NCBI GenBank assembly: GCA_945882215.1
Contig: CAMCWM010000013.1
Location: 1 to 53,234, forward strand
From: Akkermansia muciniphila
Lineage (GTDB): Bacteria; Verrucomicrobiota; Verrucomicrobiia; Verrucomicrobiales; Verrucomicrobiaceae
Direction of reading: 5' to 3'
DNA length: 53,234 bases
In this document: positions 25,304 to 33,507 of the stretch, piece by piece
Layout: the number at the start of each line of letters is the position of its first letter
Position numbering within the stretch: position 1 is the stretch's first letter
The notes under the pieces: generated by a model
Told to the model about the DNA's origin: nothing
What the model saw: only the letters and a program-made list of their open reading frames with translations
The model's database searches: none
Translations under genes and position numbers: made by a program

Positions 25304-25900
25304 ATGAAGACATCCTCGAAAATTCCCAGAGGATTCATGATCCTCGCCGCGATCGTCGTGCCCGCTTTGTCATGGTGGGGAAGCTGGCGTTATCAGGCTG
25401 CCAAGGAAGCAGATGAGGCCCGGATCAAGGTCGAGCGAAAGCATGCTGAAGAGAAGCACCGGATAGCGCAATGGCTCCAGCAGCATCAGCAGCGACAGAT
25501 GAAAGACGTGTTCGCTGAATGGAAAAAGAGCTCCGACGATATCAGCAAGCGGCTGACGGAGCTGGAAAAGTCCCGCCAGTCGGTGGAGAAGGGCGAAAAC
25601 AAAGATGGCTCGCTTCCCGGCAATCCCAGGCTCGATGTGATCAAACGGCAGTTGGCGGAGTTAAGGCAAAAGCAGGAGGAGCTTCGCAGGAGACAGGCAG
25701 CAGGTTCCCTTGAGGTTTTGCCCATCATCAAACGCACCTCCTGGAACGGCCAGACCGATCCTGACAGCCTCTGGCATGATCAGAGGCGTCAGGCGAATCA
25801 GATACTGATGGAGCATGGCTTGCCGACGCTGGACGGACGGGGTTCTCTCCCGGACAGCCCCTCCTTGCCCCGGTCTCCGCAGGTAGGTGGCCAAAAATAA
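25304..25900 (+). CDS. Membrane-anchored coiled-coil protein with DPDxxWH tail (copy 2)
   Basis: ATG 25304 (MKTSSKIPRGFMILAAIVV) is chosen because it matches copy 1; the frame is open upstream. The 198-aa product has one N-terminal membrane helix. A Lys/Glu/Gln-rich stretch of about 30-135 ('ARIKVERKHAEEKHRIAQWL', 'KRQLAELRQKQEELRRRQ') is likely coiled coil. The C-terminal signature at 152-177 is shared with copy 1: DPDxxWHxQR followed by HxLPxLD. No known family was recognised. The cassette begins 78 nt downstream. Confidence 0.75.
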   Translation: MKTSSKIPRGFMILAAIVVPALSWWGSWRYQAAKEADEARIKVERKHAEEKHRIAQWLQQHQQRQMKDVFAEWKKSSDDISKRLTELEKSRQSVEKGENKDGSLPGNPRLDVIKRQLAELRQKQEELRRRQAAGSLEVLPIIKRTSWNGQTDPDSLWHDQRRQANQILMEHGLPTLDGRGSLPDSPSLPRSPQVGGQK

Positions 25901-25954
25901 ACGGGAATTCATCTTTGCCCCCACGGTGGCGTTAACCGGCCGGGTTTCCATGCA

Positions 25955-25973
25955 GGTGTAATCCAATTACACC
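25955..25973. promoter_or_regulatory. Perfect 8-bp dyad at the cassette start
   Basis: GGTGTAAT-CCA-ATTACACC ends 5 nt before the ATG of the PqqD-like gene. It could be an operator for a dimeric repressor or an mRNA hairpin that hides the start codon. AT-rich arms in a GC-rich region make chance less likely. I did not find a second copy in the window. Confidence 0.55.
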
Positions 25974-25978
25974 CAGCC

Positions 25979-26329
25979 ATGAAACTCGCCCTTCCTCCCG
26001 TCCTGCTTTGTCACAACGGCCACCAGCAGAATCGCGACATTCCTGTCGTTCAGCCCGCCGCACCTGCCGCCCAGAGTTTGGCGTTTGATTTTCACACCAT
26101 CACCTGGCAGGCCGACGGTTTCGGCTTTGATGCCACCACCGGCGAGTTCTTCACCGCCAGCCCCACGGCATTGCTCGTCATGCAGTCGCTGAGCGAGAAG
26201 CTCCATCGCCAGCAGATCCTCGACCGCATCACCGCGACCTTCGAAGTCACTCGAAGCACCGCCGAACGCGATCTCGAGTCTTTCCTGGCCGAACTCGCGC
26301 ACCTCGGCCTCGACGACACCGCCAACTGA
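25979..26329 (+). CDS. PqqD-like RiPP-recognition-type protein
   Basis: This 116-aa protein shows the PqqD winged-helix pattern in residues about 45-112. 'FDATTGEFFTASPTALLVMQSL' is the 'd..tg..~.ln.ta..i..~l' signature, followed by 'QQILDRITATFEV' and 'AERDLESFLAELAHLGL', the usual '...l...l...y.v....~..dv..fl..L...gll' ending. Such domains bind leader peptides and guide modifying enzymes. It starts the co-directional cassette and is followed 33 nt later by an ATP-grasp ligase, a frequent partner of such domains. No short precursor peptide gene is evident nearby. Confidence 0.8.
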   Translation: MKLALPPVLLCHNGHQQNRDIPVVQPAAPAAQSLAFDFHTITWQADGFGFDATTGEFFTASPTALLVMQSLSEKLHRQQILDRITATFEVTRSTAERDLESFLAELAHLGLDDTAN

Positions 26330-26362
26330 GAACCGCGAACCGCGAACTTGCTTCCTCCTCCC

Positions 26363-27466
26363 ATGAATTCCTCCCCAGTCATCGCCGTCACCGGCCTCCA
26401 TCGCGGTGAAAATCCCCAGCCCGGCTCCGCGGTCATCCGCAGCCTGCGCCGCGTTTATCCGGAGCTGCGCATCATCGGACTCGTCTATGATTCGCTCGAA
26501 AGCGGCCTCTTTAGCGAGGAAGACGCGCCAGATGCCGCTTTCACGCTTCCCTATCCCTCCGCAGGCATCGACGCCTTCTGGAATCGTCTCGATGCGATTC
26601 GCGAGACCGAGTGTTTTGACGTGCTGATTCCCTGCCTCGATGCTGAAATGGCTCCGCTGGTCGAATCACCCGAAAAACTACGCGAACGCGGCATTCACGC
26701 CTGTTTGCCGTCCTGGCAGAGCTTTCAAGCTCGCGACAAATCCAAGCTCACCGAGCTGTGCGAGCGCACGCACTGTCGCACGCCGCAGACCATCGCTGTG
26801 AACGACGTGAACTCGCTGCATCAGGCCGCGGCGACGTTCGGTGGTAGTGTCTTCGTCAAAGGCCGCTACTACGAAGCACAGCTCGCTTCGACGCCCGCCG
26901 CACGCGAAGCCGCTTACTGGCACATGATCGAGCAATGGGGCGCTCCGGTGCTCGTGCAGGAGCGCATCGAAGGCGAGGAATACAACGTCATCGGCCTTGG
27001 CGACGGTCGCGGCCACATCCTCGGCTCCTGCTCCATGCGCAAGATGCTGCGCACCGCCAGCGGCAAAGGTTTCGGCGGCATGGTCGTGCGCGATCCGCAA
27101 CTTGATGCCATCGCGCAATCCCTCATCGCGGAACTGCGGTGGAACGGCCCGTTTGAACTCGAATTCGTCAAACCCGACGGCCCACGCAGTGACTACAGCC
27201 TCATCGAGATCAATCCACGCTTCCCCGCCTGGTGCGATTTTCCCTCCACGCTGAACTGCAACCTGCCCGCTGCCGCTCTCGAACTCGCCCTCGGCTGGCA
27301 GCCGCGCGAACCGCTGCGTCGCGCGACTCCCGGCAAGTTCTTCATCCGTCACGCCATCGACATGACCGGCGACATCCGCGACCTCGCCGCCTTGACCACC
27401 ACCGGCCAGCTCATCCGCCAGCCCAGTGAACCCATCGCACACGCTGCCCTCACTCATAACTCTTAA
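26363..27466 (+). CDS. ATP-grasp ligase
   Basis: ATG 26363 (MNSSPVIAVTGLHRGENP) gives 367 aa with a Rossmann-like N-domain ('FDVLIPCLDAEMAPL'). The central and C-terminal ATP-grasp motifs are visible: K125-K127 in 'ARDKSKLTELCERT', K166 in 'SVFVKGRYYEAQ', the hinge 'VLVQERIEGEEYNV' (E200, E204), and 'LIEINPRFPAW' (E282, N284) with metal ligands. Related enzymes form amide or carbamoyl-type bonds from an acyl phosphate. It sits between a PqqD-like protein and a PLP decarboxylase, so a peptide- or amino-acid-linked substrate is likely. Confidence 0.9.
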   Translation: MNSSPVIAVTGLHRGENPQPGSAVIRSLRRVYPELRIIGLVYDSLESGLFSEEDAPDAAFTLPYPSAGIDAFWNRLDAIRETECFDVLIPCLDAEMAPLVESPEKLRERGIHACLPSWQSFQARDKSKLTELCERTHCRTPQTIAVNDVNSLHQAAATFGGSVFVKGRYYEAQLASTPAAREAAYWHMIEQWGAPVLVQERIEGEEYNVIGLGDGRGHILGSCSMRKMLRTASGKGFGGMVVRDPQLDAIAQSLIAELRWNGPFELEFVKPDGPRSDYSLIEINPRFPAWCDFPSTLNCNLPAAALELALGWQPREPLRRATPGKFFIRHAIDMTGDIRDLAALTTTGQLIRQPSEPIAHAALTHNS

Positions 27467-27492
27467 CGCCTAACCCTTCGCCTCATCCTCCC

Positions 27493-28932
27493 ATGAGCAC
27501 GCTTCTTCAATACTCGCCTCCCACCATCACGCGCCACCTCCATGGCTCGCAAAGTGCCACGAACCGCAATCGCAACGCCCATGGCGGTCGCACGAACGTG
27601 TGCGAGCGCATCGACGGCGTGCCCGTCGCCGATCTGGCCGCTCGTTTCGGCTCGCCGCTCTTCGTGTTTTCCGAACGCACGCTGCGTGATAAAATTCGCC
27701 GCGCTCGTGAGGCCTTCGAGAGCCGTTATCCGAACACGCGCTTCGCGTGGAGCTATAAAACAAACTACCTCAACGCCATCTGTCGCGTCTTCCACAGCGA
27801 AGGCAGCATCGCCGAGGTCGTGAGCGAGTTTGAGTATGAAAAAGCACGCCGCAACGGCATCGCCGGACGCGACATCATCTTCAACGGCCCGCACAAATCC
27901 CGCGCCGGCCTCGAACTCGCTGTAACCGAAGGCGCAATGATCCAGGTCGATAACTGGGACGAACTCCTGCTGCTCGACACCATCGCCAAAGAACAAAACC
28001 GCAGCATCGACATCGCCATCCGCTGCTGGCTAGATGCGGGCATCCAGCCCGTGTGGAGCAAGTTCGGCTTTGGTGTCGAAAACGGTGAGGCCTGGCGAGC
28101 CATCCGTCGCATCGCCGAAAGCAAAGGCCGCCTCCGCCTGCAAGGCCTGCACACGCACATCGGCACTTACATTCTCGAACCAAACGCCTACAAGGTCGCC
28201 GCTGAGAAGCTCGTCACGCTCATGGAGCGCTGCCGCGAGAGCTACGGCTGGAATTTACGCTATCTCAATCTCGGCGGCGGCTTCCCATCACTCAGCACGC
28301 TGCATTATTCGTATCAGCCCGCTGAGCAGATCGTCCCTCCCATCGAAAAATACGCCGAAGCCATCACCAGCGTGCTGAACACGCTTCCTCGCGACCGACG
28401 CCCGCGTCTCTACCTCGAAAGCGGCCGCGCCCTCGTCGATGAAGCCGGTTATCTCATCACCAGCGTCGTCGCCGTGAAACAAACCACCGCATCAGGTCCG
28501 ATCACGCTCTCTGGCAAAGCCAACAAAGGCCCCGCTTATGTGCATGAAACCGCCGGAACCGCCTACGTCGTCGATGCGGGCATCAACCTGCTCTACAGCG
28601 GCAATTGGTATCGCTTCGATGTCAAACCGGCCAAGGCCATCCGCGAAGCCGCGCCGCAACCCGTCAAACTCTACGGCTGCCTCTGCATGAACATCGACGT
28701 CATCCGCGAGCAGGTCTCCCTGCCCGCCATGACCACCGGCGATCACCTCGTCATGCATCCCGTCGGTGCCTACAACATCACCCAGAGCATGCAGTTCATC
28801 ACCTACCGCCCCGCCGTCGTCATGATTGGCCTTGATGGTCGCGTCGATGTCATCCGCGAACGCGAAGACCTCGATTACGTCCAGCGCCTCGAACGCGTGC
28901 CGGATCATCTGCTCGCAACAACGCGTCTATAA
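27493..28932 (+). CDS. Fold-III PLP-dependent decarboxylase
   Basis: This 479-aa enzyme belongs to the ornithine/diaminopimelate-decarboxylase family. The PLP lysine is K89 ('FAWSYKTNY'), the His that stacks on PLP is H222 ('HTHIGTY'), the phosphate-binding Gly-rich loop is G261-G263 ('LNLGGGFP'), E309 is in 'YLESGR', and the subunit-interface residues fit C398 and D402 ('CLCMNIDVI'). 'VGAYNITQSMQFI' is the usual 'GAYt.s...~F' C-terminal strand. The substrate cannot be read from these motifs. It follows the ATP-grasp gene by 26 nt after a CATCCTCCC leader. Confidence 0.9.
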   Translation: MSTLLQYSPPTITRHLHGSQSATNRNRNAHGGRTNVCERIDGVPVADLAARFGSPLFVFSERTLRDKIRRAREAFESRYPNTRFAWSYKTNYLNAICRVFHSEGSIAEVVSEFEYEKARRNGIAGRDIIFNGPHKSRAGLELAVTEGAMIQVDNWDELLLLDTIAKEQNRSIDIAIRCWLDAGIQPVWSKFGFGVENGEAWRAIRRIAESKGRLRLQGLHTHIGTYILEPNAYKVAAEKLVTLMERCRESYGWNLRYLNLGGGFPSLSTLHYSYQPAEQIVPPIEKYAEAITSVLNTLPRDRRPRLYLESGRALVDEAGYLITSVVAVKQTTASGPITLSGKANKGPAYVHETAGTAYVVDAGINLLYSGNWYRFDVKPAKAIREAAPQPVKLYGCLCMNIDVIREQVSLPAMTTGDHLVMHPVGAYNITQSMQFITYRPAVVMIGLDGRVDVIREREDLDYVQRLERVPDHLLATTRL

Positions 28933-28995
28933 ATCGTCCTCGTCCTCGATCAATCCGTTCCGCAGCATCGCTGAATCCTTTTCAACCCCAAAGCC

Positions 28996-31242
28996 ATGAA
29001 CCCAATCCCATCAACCTCCCTGATGGACTTCACGGAAGCCCCGCCATCCAGCAGCGTGCTGGGGCGTCTCAAAGCGCAGTTGATCTCGCTGCGTCCACTC
29101 CTACAAAAGCTTGCGTCTCCTTTTCTCGATGTCGCTCGTGCCGCCAGTTCCATCTTCCTTTGCGGAAGCTGGAAGGCCGGAGCCCTGCTTTGCACTTCGC
29201 TGCTGCTGGAGCCACGCTACTTCGTCTTCGCCATCATCGCCACGTTGCTCGGCAGCGGTTTGGCGAAGCTGATGCATCTGCCCGCCGCGATGCGGAAGGA
29301 CGGAACGCTGCTCTACAACGTCTTCCTCGGCGCTCTTGCCGTCGCCTGGATCACGCGGAACACCACGCTGCCGCCGGTCGCGATTTACGGCATGCTCGTC
29401 ATCGTCACTGTTTACACGCTGCTTCTCTCTGCGGCATTATGGCACTGGTTTCCGCTGCGTGCAGGCCTGCCGCCGCTCAGCGCGGCCTTCGTCATCACGT
29501 TCGGCACGCTGCTGACCTTCTTCCCTCTCGCCGCCGCTGCCTCCGCCATGCTGCCGTTCGCGCTTCCGGCGGAACCGGCGCTGCCGTTTATAGTCGCCGC
29601 GTTTCTGCGCAGCATGGGCACGATTTTATTCCTGCCAAACGTGTGGGCCGGCCTCGCTGTCACGCTTGCGATCCTCGTGTGGTCACGCGTGGCGATGATC
29701 AATGCCGTCGCTGGTTACGCGGGCGGCATCGTCATCGTGAAACTGCTCGAAGCCTGCGGCTTGCAGTGGTTTGGCTGGTTTGCGGGCCACAATTACCTCC
29801 TCGCCGGCATGGCGCTCGGCGCGGTGTATTTCGTGCCTTCGTGGAGCAGCCTCGCGCTCGCCTTTGTCGGCGGATCAGTGGCCGCGCTGCATGTCGCCGC
29901 CGTGCAGCACTTCCTGCGCGGCTCAGGCTGGGAGTATTTGCCGCTGCCATATCTGCTCACCATTTGGAGCATGCTCTGCTGCCTGCGACTGCGCGAAAAA
30001 TCCGGTTCCCTGCTGCCCACCACCGGCACGTTTGACAATCCCGAAGCCGCCGCAGCTTCCATCGCCCTCGCCAACGCACGCTTTCCGCATCGCAACGAAA
30101 CACACGTCCTGCTTCCGACCTCACGCGAAGTCATCGTCACTCAGGGATTCGACGACAAGCTTAGCCATCGCGGTGACTGGCAGCACGCACTCGACTTTGA
30201 AGTCCACGATGCCGCCGACAACGCCTGCCCGACCGGCTGCGACGACGATTTGAGCCGCTACTACACGCAGGGCCTCGAAGTCCGCGCTCCAGGCAGCGGT
30301 GAGATCATCCGCGTCATCGACAGCGTGGCCGACAACGCGCCCGGCGGCTGCAACTTCGCCCACAACTGGGGCAACCATCTCATTCTCCGTCTCGACTACG
30401 GCGGCATCATCAAGCTCGCGCACTTCATGAAGAACGGCATCGCCGTCAAAGCCGGCCAGCGCGTCACCGCCGGCGATCTGCTCGGCTACTGCGGCAATTC
30501 GGGTCGTTCACCGGTGCCGCATATCCATCTGCACACGCAGGCCAGCGCTGAGACCGGCGCGCCCACCTTGCCCTTCTGCCTCGCGAACTTCTTCACGCGC
30601 ACCGAAACCGGTTTGCAGTGGAACTTTGCCAGCGTGCCCAAAGTTGGAGCCCGCATCGCACCCGCGACGGTCTCCAGCACCGTGCTGGGCACGCTGGCCC
30701 ATTTTGCGCCGGGAACGGCCAGCTATCGGTCGGATCAGGCAGACCGCACGGATCTCCGCATCACGCTTGATGAATCCGGTCGCTACATCTTCCAAAGCGG
30801 CCCAGACAGCCTCACCGCCGTCCTCGGCCTGCACGCGTTCCAAATCACACAAAGCCGCCTTAGCGGCGCTTCGCAGCTCCTGCGTCTTCTTTCGTTCGCC
30901 ATGCCCACCGTGCCCTTCGCTTATCAAAGCGGCATGAACTGGGAGGATTGTGTCGCTTTGCACGCAAAGCAGCACGGTCGGGCATTGGCGGGCGCTTTTG
31001 CACCCTACCTCGGGCACAAGACCCAGCGCGTCATCACGCGCCACGCGCTGCATCCCACCCGAGGGCGCCTCCAGCTCATCACCACGCTGCCGGATGCTCC
31101 GGCTGATCTCCCGCAGGAGTTCGAGCTCACCCTCGAACCAGTTCTTGGCCTCACCAGCCTCATCGCACGCTTTCAAAATCACACCCTCACCTTCACGCAA
31201 ACCTCATTCACCCCGACACTGCCCGACGGCACCGCCGAATAA
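28996..31242 (+). CDS. Urea-transporter-like channel fused to M23 peptidase
   Basis: This 748-aa protein has two domains. Residues about 45-335 form a urea-transporter-like channel with about ten helices: first repeat 'LLYNVFLGALAVAW' (105-118), second repeat 'FAGHNYLLAGMALGAVYF' (262-279), and a closing 'LPLPYLLTIWSMLC'. Residues about 380-525 are an M23 (LytM-type) peptidase: H391/D400 in 'SHRGDWQHALDF', H476 in 'KLAHFMKNG', and HIH at 509-511 in 'PVPHIHLHT'. The zinc ligands look intact. About 220 C-terminal residues are unassigned. M23 enzymes cut peptidoglycan cross-bridges or act as regulatory factors outside the inner membrane. Confidence 0.85.
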   Translation: MNPIPSTSLMDFTEAPPSSSVLGRLKAQLISLRPLLQKLASPFLDVARAASSIFLCGSWKAGALLCTSLLLEPRYFVFAIIATLLGSGLAKLMHLPAAMRKDGTLLYNVFLGALAVAWITRNTTLPPVAIYGMLVIVTVYTLLLSAALWHWFPLRAGLPPLSAAFVITFGTLLTFFPLAAAASAMLPFALPAEPALPFIVAAFLRSMGTILFLPNVWAGLAVTLAILVWSRVAMINAVAGYAGGIVIVKLLEACGLQWFGWFAGHNYLLAGMALGAVYFVPSWSSLALAFVGGSVAALHVAAVQHFLRGSGWEYLPLPYLLTIWSMLCCLRLREKSGSLLPTTGTFDNPEAAAASIALANARFPHRNETHVLLPTSREVIVTQGFDDKLSHRGDWQHALDFEVHDAADNACPTGCDDDLSRYYTQGLEVRAPGSGEIIRVIDSVADNAPGGCNFAHNWGNHLILRLDYGGIIKLAHFMKNGIAVKAGQRVTAGDLLGYCGNSGRSPVPHIHLHTQASAETGAPTLPFCLANFFTRTETGLQWNFASVPKVGARIAPATVSSTVLGTLAHFAPGTASYRSDQADRTDLRITLDESGRYIFQSGPDSLTAVLGLHAFQITQSRLSGASQLLRLLSFAMPTVPFAYQSGMNWEDCVALHAKQHGRALAGAFAPYLGHKTQRVITRHALHPTRGRLQLITTLPDAPADLPQEFELTLEPVLGLTSLIARFQNHTLTFTQTSFTPTLPDGTAE

Positions 31243-31253
31243 CTCCTCCCACC

Positions 31254-31919
31254 ATGAAGACAACCATCGCCATCCTCCTGCTCTCCGTGTCGTTCCTGCG
31301 CGCGGCTGATCCGCAAAAAGCCGCCGAACTCTGGCAGCAGTCGCTCACCGACGAATCCAACCAGGACTACGCCGCCGCGCTCAAAAACGTGTTCGACTTC
31401 AAAGCCGCCGGTGGTGAGACCTACCTCGCCACGATTCGCGCCGCATGGCTCTCCTATCTCGCCAAAGACTACGACAAGGCCGTCCAGTTCTACACTGCCG
31501 CCGCCAAGCAGGAGCCACGCGCCATCACGCCGCATCTCGGCCTCACCTACACGTTTCTGGCGCAGCAGAAGCCCAAGGAGGCGCTGGCCGCCGCCCGTAA
31601 CGGCCTCAACATCGACCAGTACCATTTCAAGCTGCTGCTCATCGCCGGTGAGTTGCTCTTCAATCAAGGTGATTATCGGAAGGCCGAGACCTACTTCGAT
31701 CGTGCGCATCATCTCCAACCGGAAGATCCCATCGCCATGAGCTGGCTCGGCTGGAGCCAGATCGGTGCGGGGCAGCCCAAGCTCGCCGCGCCCACGTTTG
31801 AGAAACTCATGCAGATCAATCCTGACGGCTATCTCGTGCGCGACGGATTTGCCGTCACCCACGCCCCGCCTCAGGGTGGCCCTGGCGGACCCGGAGGACC
31901 ACCTCCGCGTCCGCGCTGA
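31254..31919 (+). CDS. Secreted TPR protein
   Basis: This 221-aa protein has a signal peptide (MKTTIAILLLSVSFLRA). At least four tetratricopeptide-type repeats follow: 'AWLSYLAKDYDKAVQFYTAA', 'HLGLTYTFLAQQKPKEALAA', 'AGELLFNQGDYRKAETYFDR' and 'LGWSQIGAGQPKLAAPTFEK'. The C-terminus is a Gly/Pro/Arg tail (GGPGGPGGPPPRPR). TPR proteins bind partner proteins, so it could tether the periplasmic parts of the cassette products. It starts 11 nt after the channel-peptidase gene and is surely co-transcribed with it. Confidence 0.85.
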   Translation: MKTTIAILLLSVSFLRAADPQKAAELWQQSLTDESNQDYAAALKNVFDFKAAGGETYLATIRAAWLSYLAKDYDKAVQFYTAAAKQEPRAITPHLGLTYTFLAQQKPKEALAAARNGLNIDQYHFKLLLIAGELLFNQGDYRKAETYFDRAHHLQPEDPIAMSWLGWSQIGAGQPKLAAPTFEKLMQINPDGYLVRDGFAVTHAPPQGGPGGPGGPPPRPR

Positions 31920-32055
31920 CCGCTCCCATGCCGCACTTACTCAATTCGTCGAGCCATGCGACTGGAGCATGTTCAGGGCGTGCCGTCTCAAAGATTGCCG
32001 CGCACGCAGGATCGCCTAGAGTGCCGTTCGTGATCTCCGACCTGCCGCCCGCCGC

Positions 32056-33507
32056 ATGAAATCCCTTTTTGACCACACGCTCCGCGGTTTCGGCCAGATG
32101 CTCGTGGCCAATGACCGCTTTACCGGAGCGTGTGTGCTCATCGGTCTTTTTTGTCTCTCCATCGAATCCGCCCTGATGAGCCTTGGTGGCGCGCTGCTGG
32201 TCTCTGCGCTCGCCAAATGGCGTGCACACGATGACACGGTGCTCAAAACCGGCCTGTTCAGCGTGAATGGTGCTTTGCTTGGCGCGTTGTGGCTGCTGTT
32301 TCCGCAGGTGCCGCTGTGGGCGCAGATCGTCGCCACCGCGCTTGGTTGCGCGGCGATGGCGTTCTTCTTCGTGCCCGTCGTGGAGCGCATGCATGCGCGG
32401 CGATCTCCATACGTGCTCTTCAGCCTGCCGTATGTCGCCGCCGCGTGGGCCGCGCTGCTCGCGCTGATCTTTTTTGGCGTCCATGACGCCGAACTCACGC
32501 GCGGCTGGCGTGCGCTGCTGGCGAATCGTTTTGAGAAGGCTGAGAAACACTTCCTCAACACCGAGGTCAGCACCGACATGGCCGAGGCCTACCGCTGTGC
32601 CGGCCTGGGTTGGAGTTTGTACCGGCGTGGCGATCAAGCCGGCGCGCAGACCGCCTTCTCACGGGTGCTCTCGCTCAAAACCGGAGTTGCTGACGCTTAC
32701 GATGGTCTCGGCTGGAGCCGCTTTCGTCAGGGGCGGCACGAGGACGCGCGCCTGGCCTTTCAGCGGGCCGTCGCGCTCGATTCCTTCTTCGCGGATTCGT
32801 GGGATGGCCTCGGCTGGTGCGCGATGCAGGCCGGCAACACCGAAGAAGCCCGCCGTCATTTCACCGCGGCGGCCTTGTGCGCCCCGTTGTTTGCAGATGC
32901 CTTCACCGGTCTCGCCGCCACGCTGCCGGAGGGTCGTTCGAAGAGCCTCGCCACATCCTGGAGCCGGGTGCTGGCGCAAAACGTCAGCTCCGGCGCTCAA
33001 TTCACCTCTTCACGCATGTTGCTGTGCTGGATGTGGTTCTTCATCGGCGTGCTCGGGCACTCGCGGACTTCGGCGTTCATGGCGCTGGCCGCCGTGGCCT
33101 TGTGCCTCGGCGGTTCATTCTGGCTGCCCAGCTTTGGCGATCCGGCATTCGCCATGAACGCCATTGTCATCTTTCTGGCTCTTGGTGGCCATTATCTACG
33201 ACTGAGCGCCAAAACCCTCACCTGGACGCTGCTCGTCACGACGGCTCTCGCGATCTTGCACACGCCGCTCAGTGAGGCGCTACTGCGCCTCGGCCTCCTC
33301 CCGCTTTGGCTGCCTTTCAATCTCGCGCTGCTCGGCAGCATCGCCTTTTTTGGCTGGCTTCATCGCAAAGGTCTGCGCGACGAGCGCGTCCCCCTTGATT
33401 GGACCGCCACCACACCTGCTGAGACAGGTGCCTTCCTGGCGCGGCGGGACGTCGGATCCTCACCTCAGCTTCCGGCCAAAGTGGGCCTCAAAGTAAACGC
33501 CGAGTGA
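32056..33507 (+). CDS. Split urea-transporter-like protein with central TPR insert
   Basis: This 483-aa protein starts with the first half of a urea transporter (1-140): 'HTLRGFGQMLVANDRFTGACVLIG' matches the family's 'LRG.gQv.f.n...sG' start, and 'GLFSVNGALLGALW' (66-79) is the 'G..gfN..L.G' motif. Residues 145-305 carry TPRs ('AYRCAGLGWSLYRRGDQAGA', 'AYDGLGWSRFRQGRHEDA', 'SWDGLGWCAMQAGNTEEA'). Then follow the second half motifs 'GDPAFAMNAIVIFLAL' (361-376) and 'LLPLWLPFNLALL'. It is 136 nt after the TPR gene, and its 3' end overlaps the gene at 33460-34326 by 48 nt on the other strand. Confidence 0.8.
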   Translation: MKSLFDHTLRGFGQMLVANDRFTGACVLIGLFCLSIESALMSLGGALLVSALAKWRAHDDTVLKTGLFSVNGALLGALWLLFPQVPLWAQIVATALGCAAMAFFFVPVVERMHARRSPYVLFSLPYVAAAWAALLALIFFGVHDAELTRGWRALLANRFEKAEKHFLNTEVSTDMAEAYRCAGLGWSLYRRGDQAGAQTAFSRVLSLKTGVADAYDGLGWSRFRQGRHEDARLAFQRAVALDSFFADSWDGLGWCAMQAGNTEEARRHFTAAALCAPLFADAFTGLAATLPEGRSKSLATSWSRVLAQNVSSGAQFTSSRMLLCWMWFFIGVLGHSRTSAFMALAAVALCLGGSFWLPSFGDPAFAMNAIVIFLALGGHYLRLSAKTLTWTLLVTTALAILHTPLSEALLRLGLLPLWLPFNLALLGSIAFFGWLHRKGLRDERVPLDWTATTPAETGAFLARRDVGSSPQLPAKVGLKVNAE

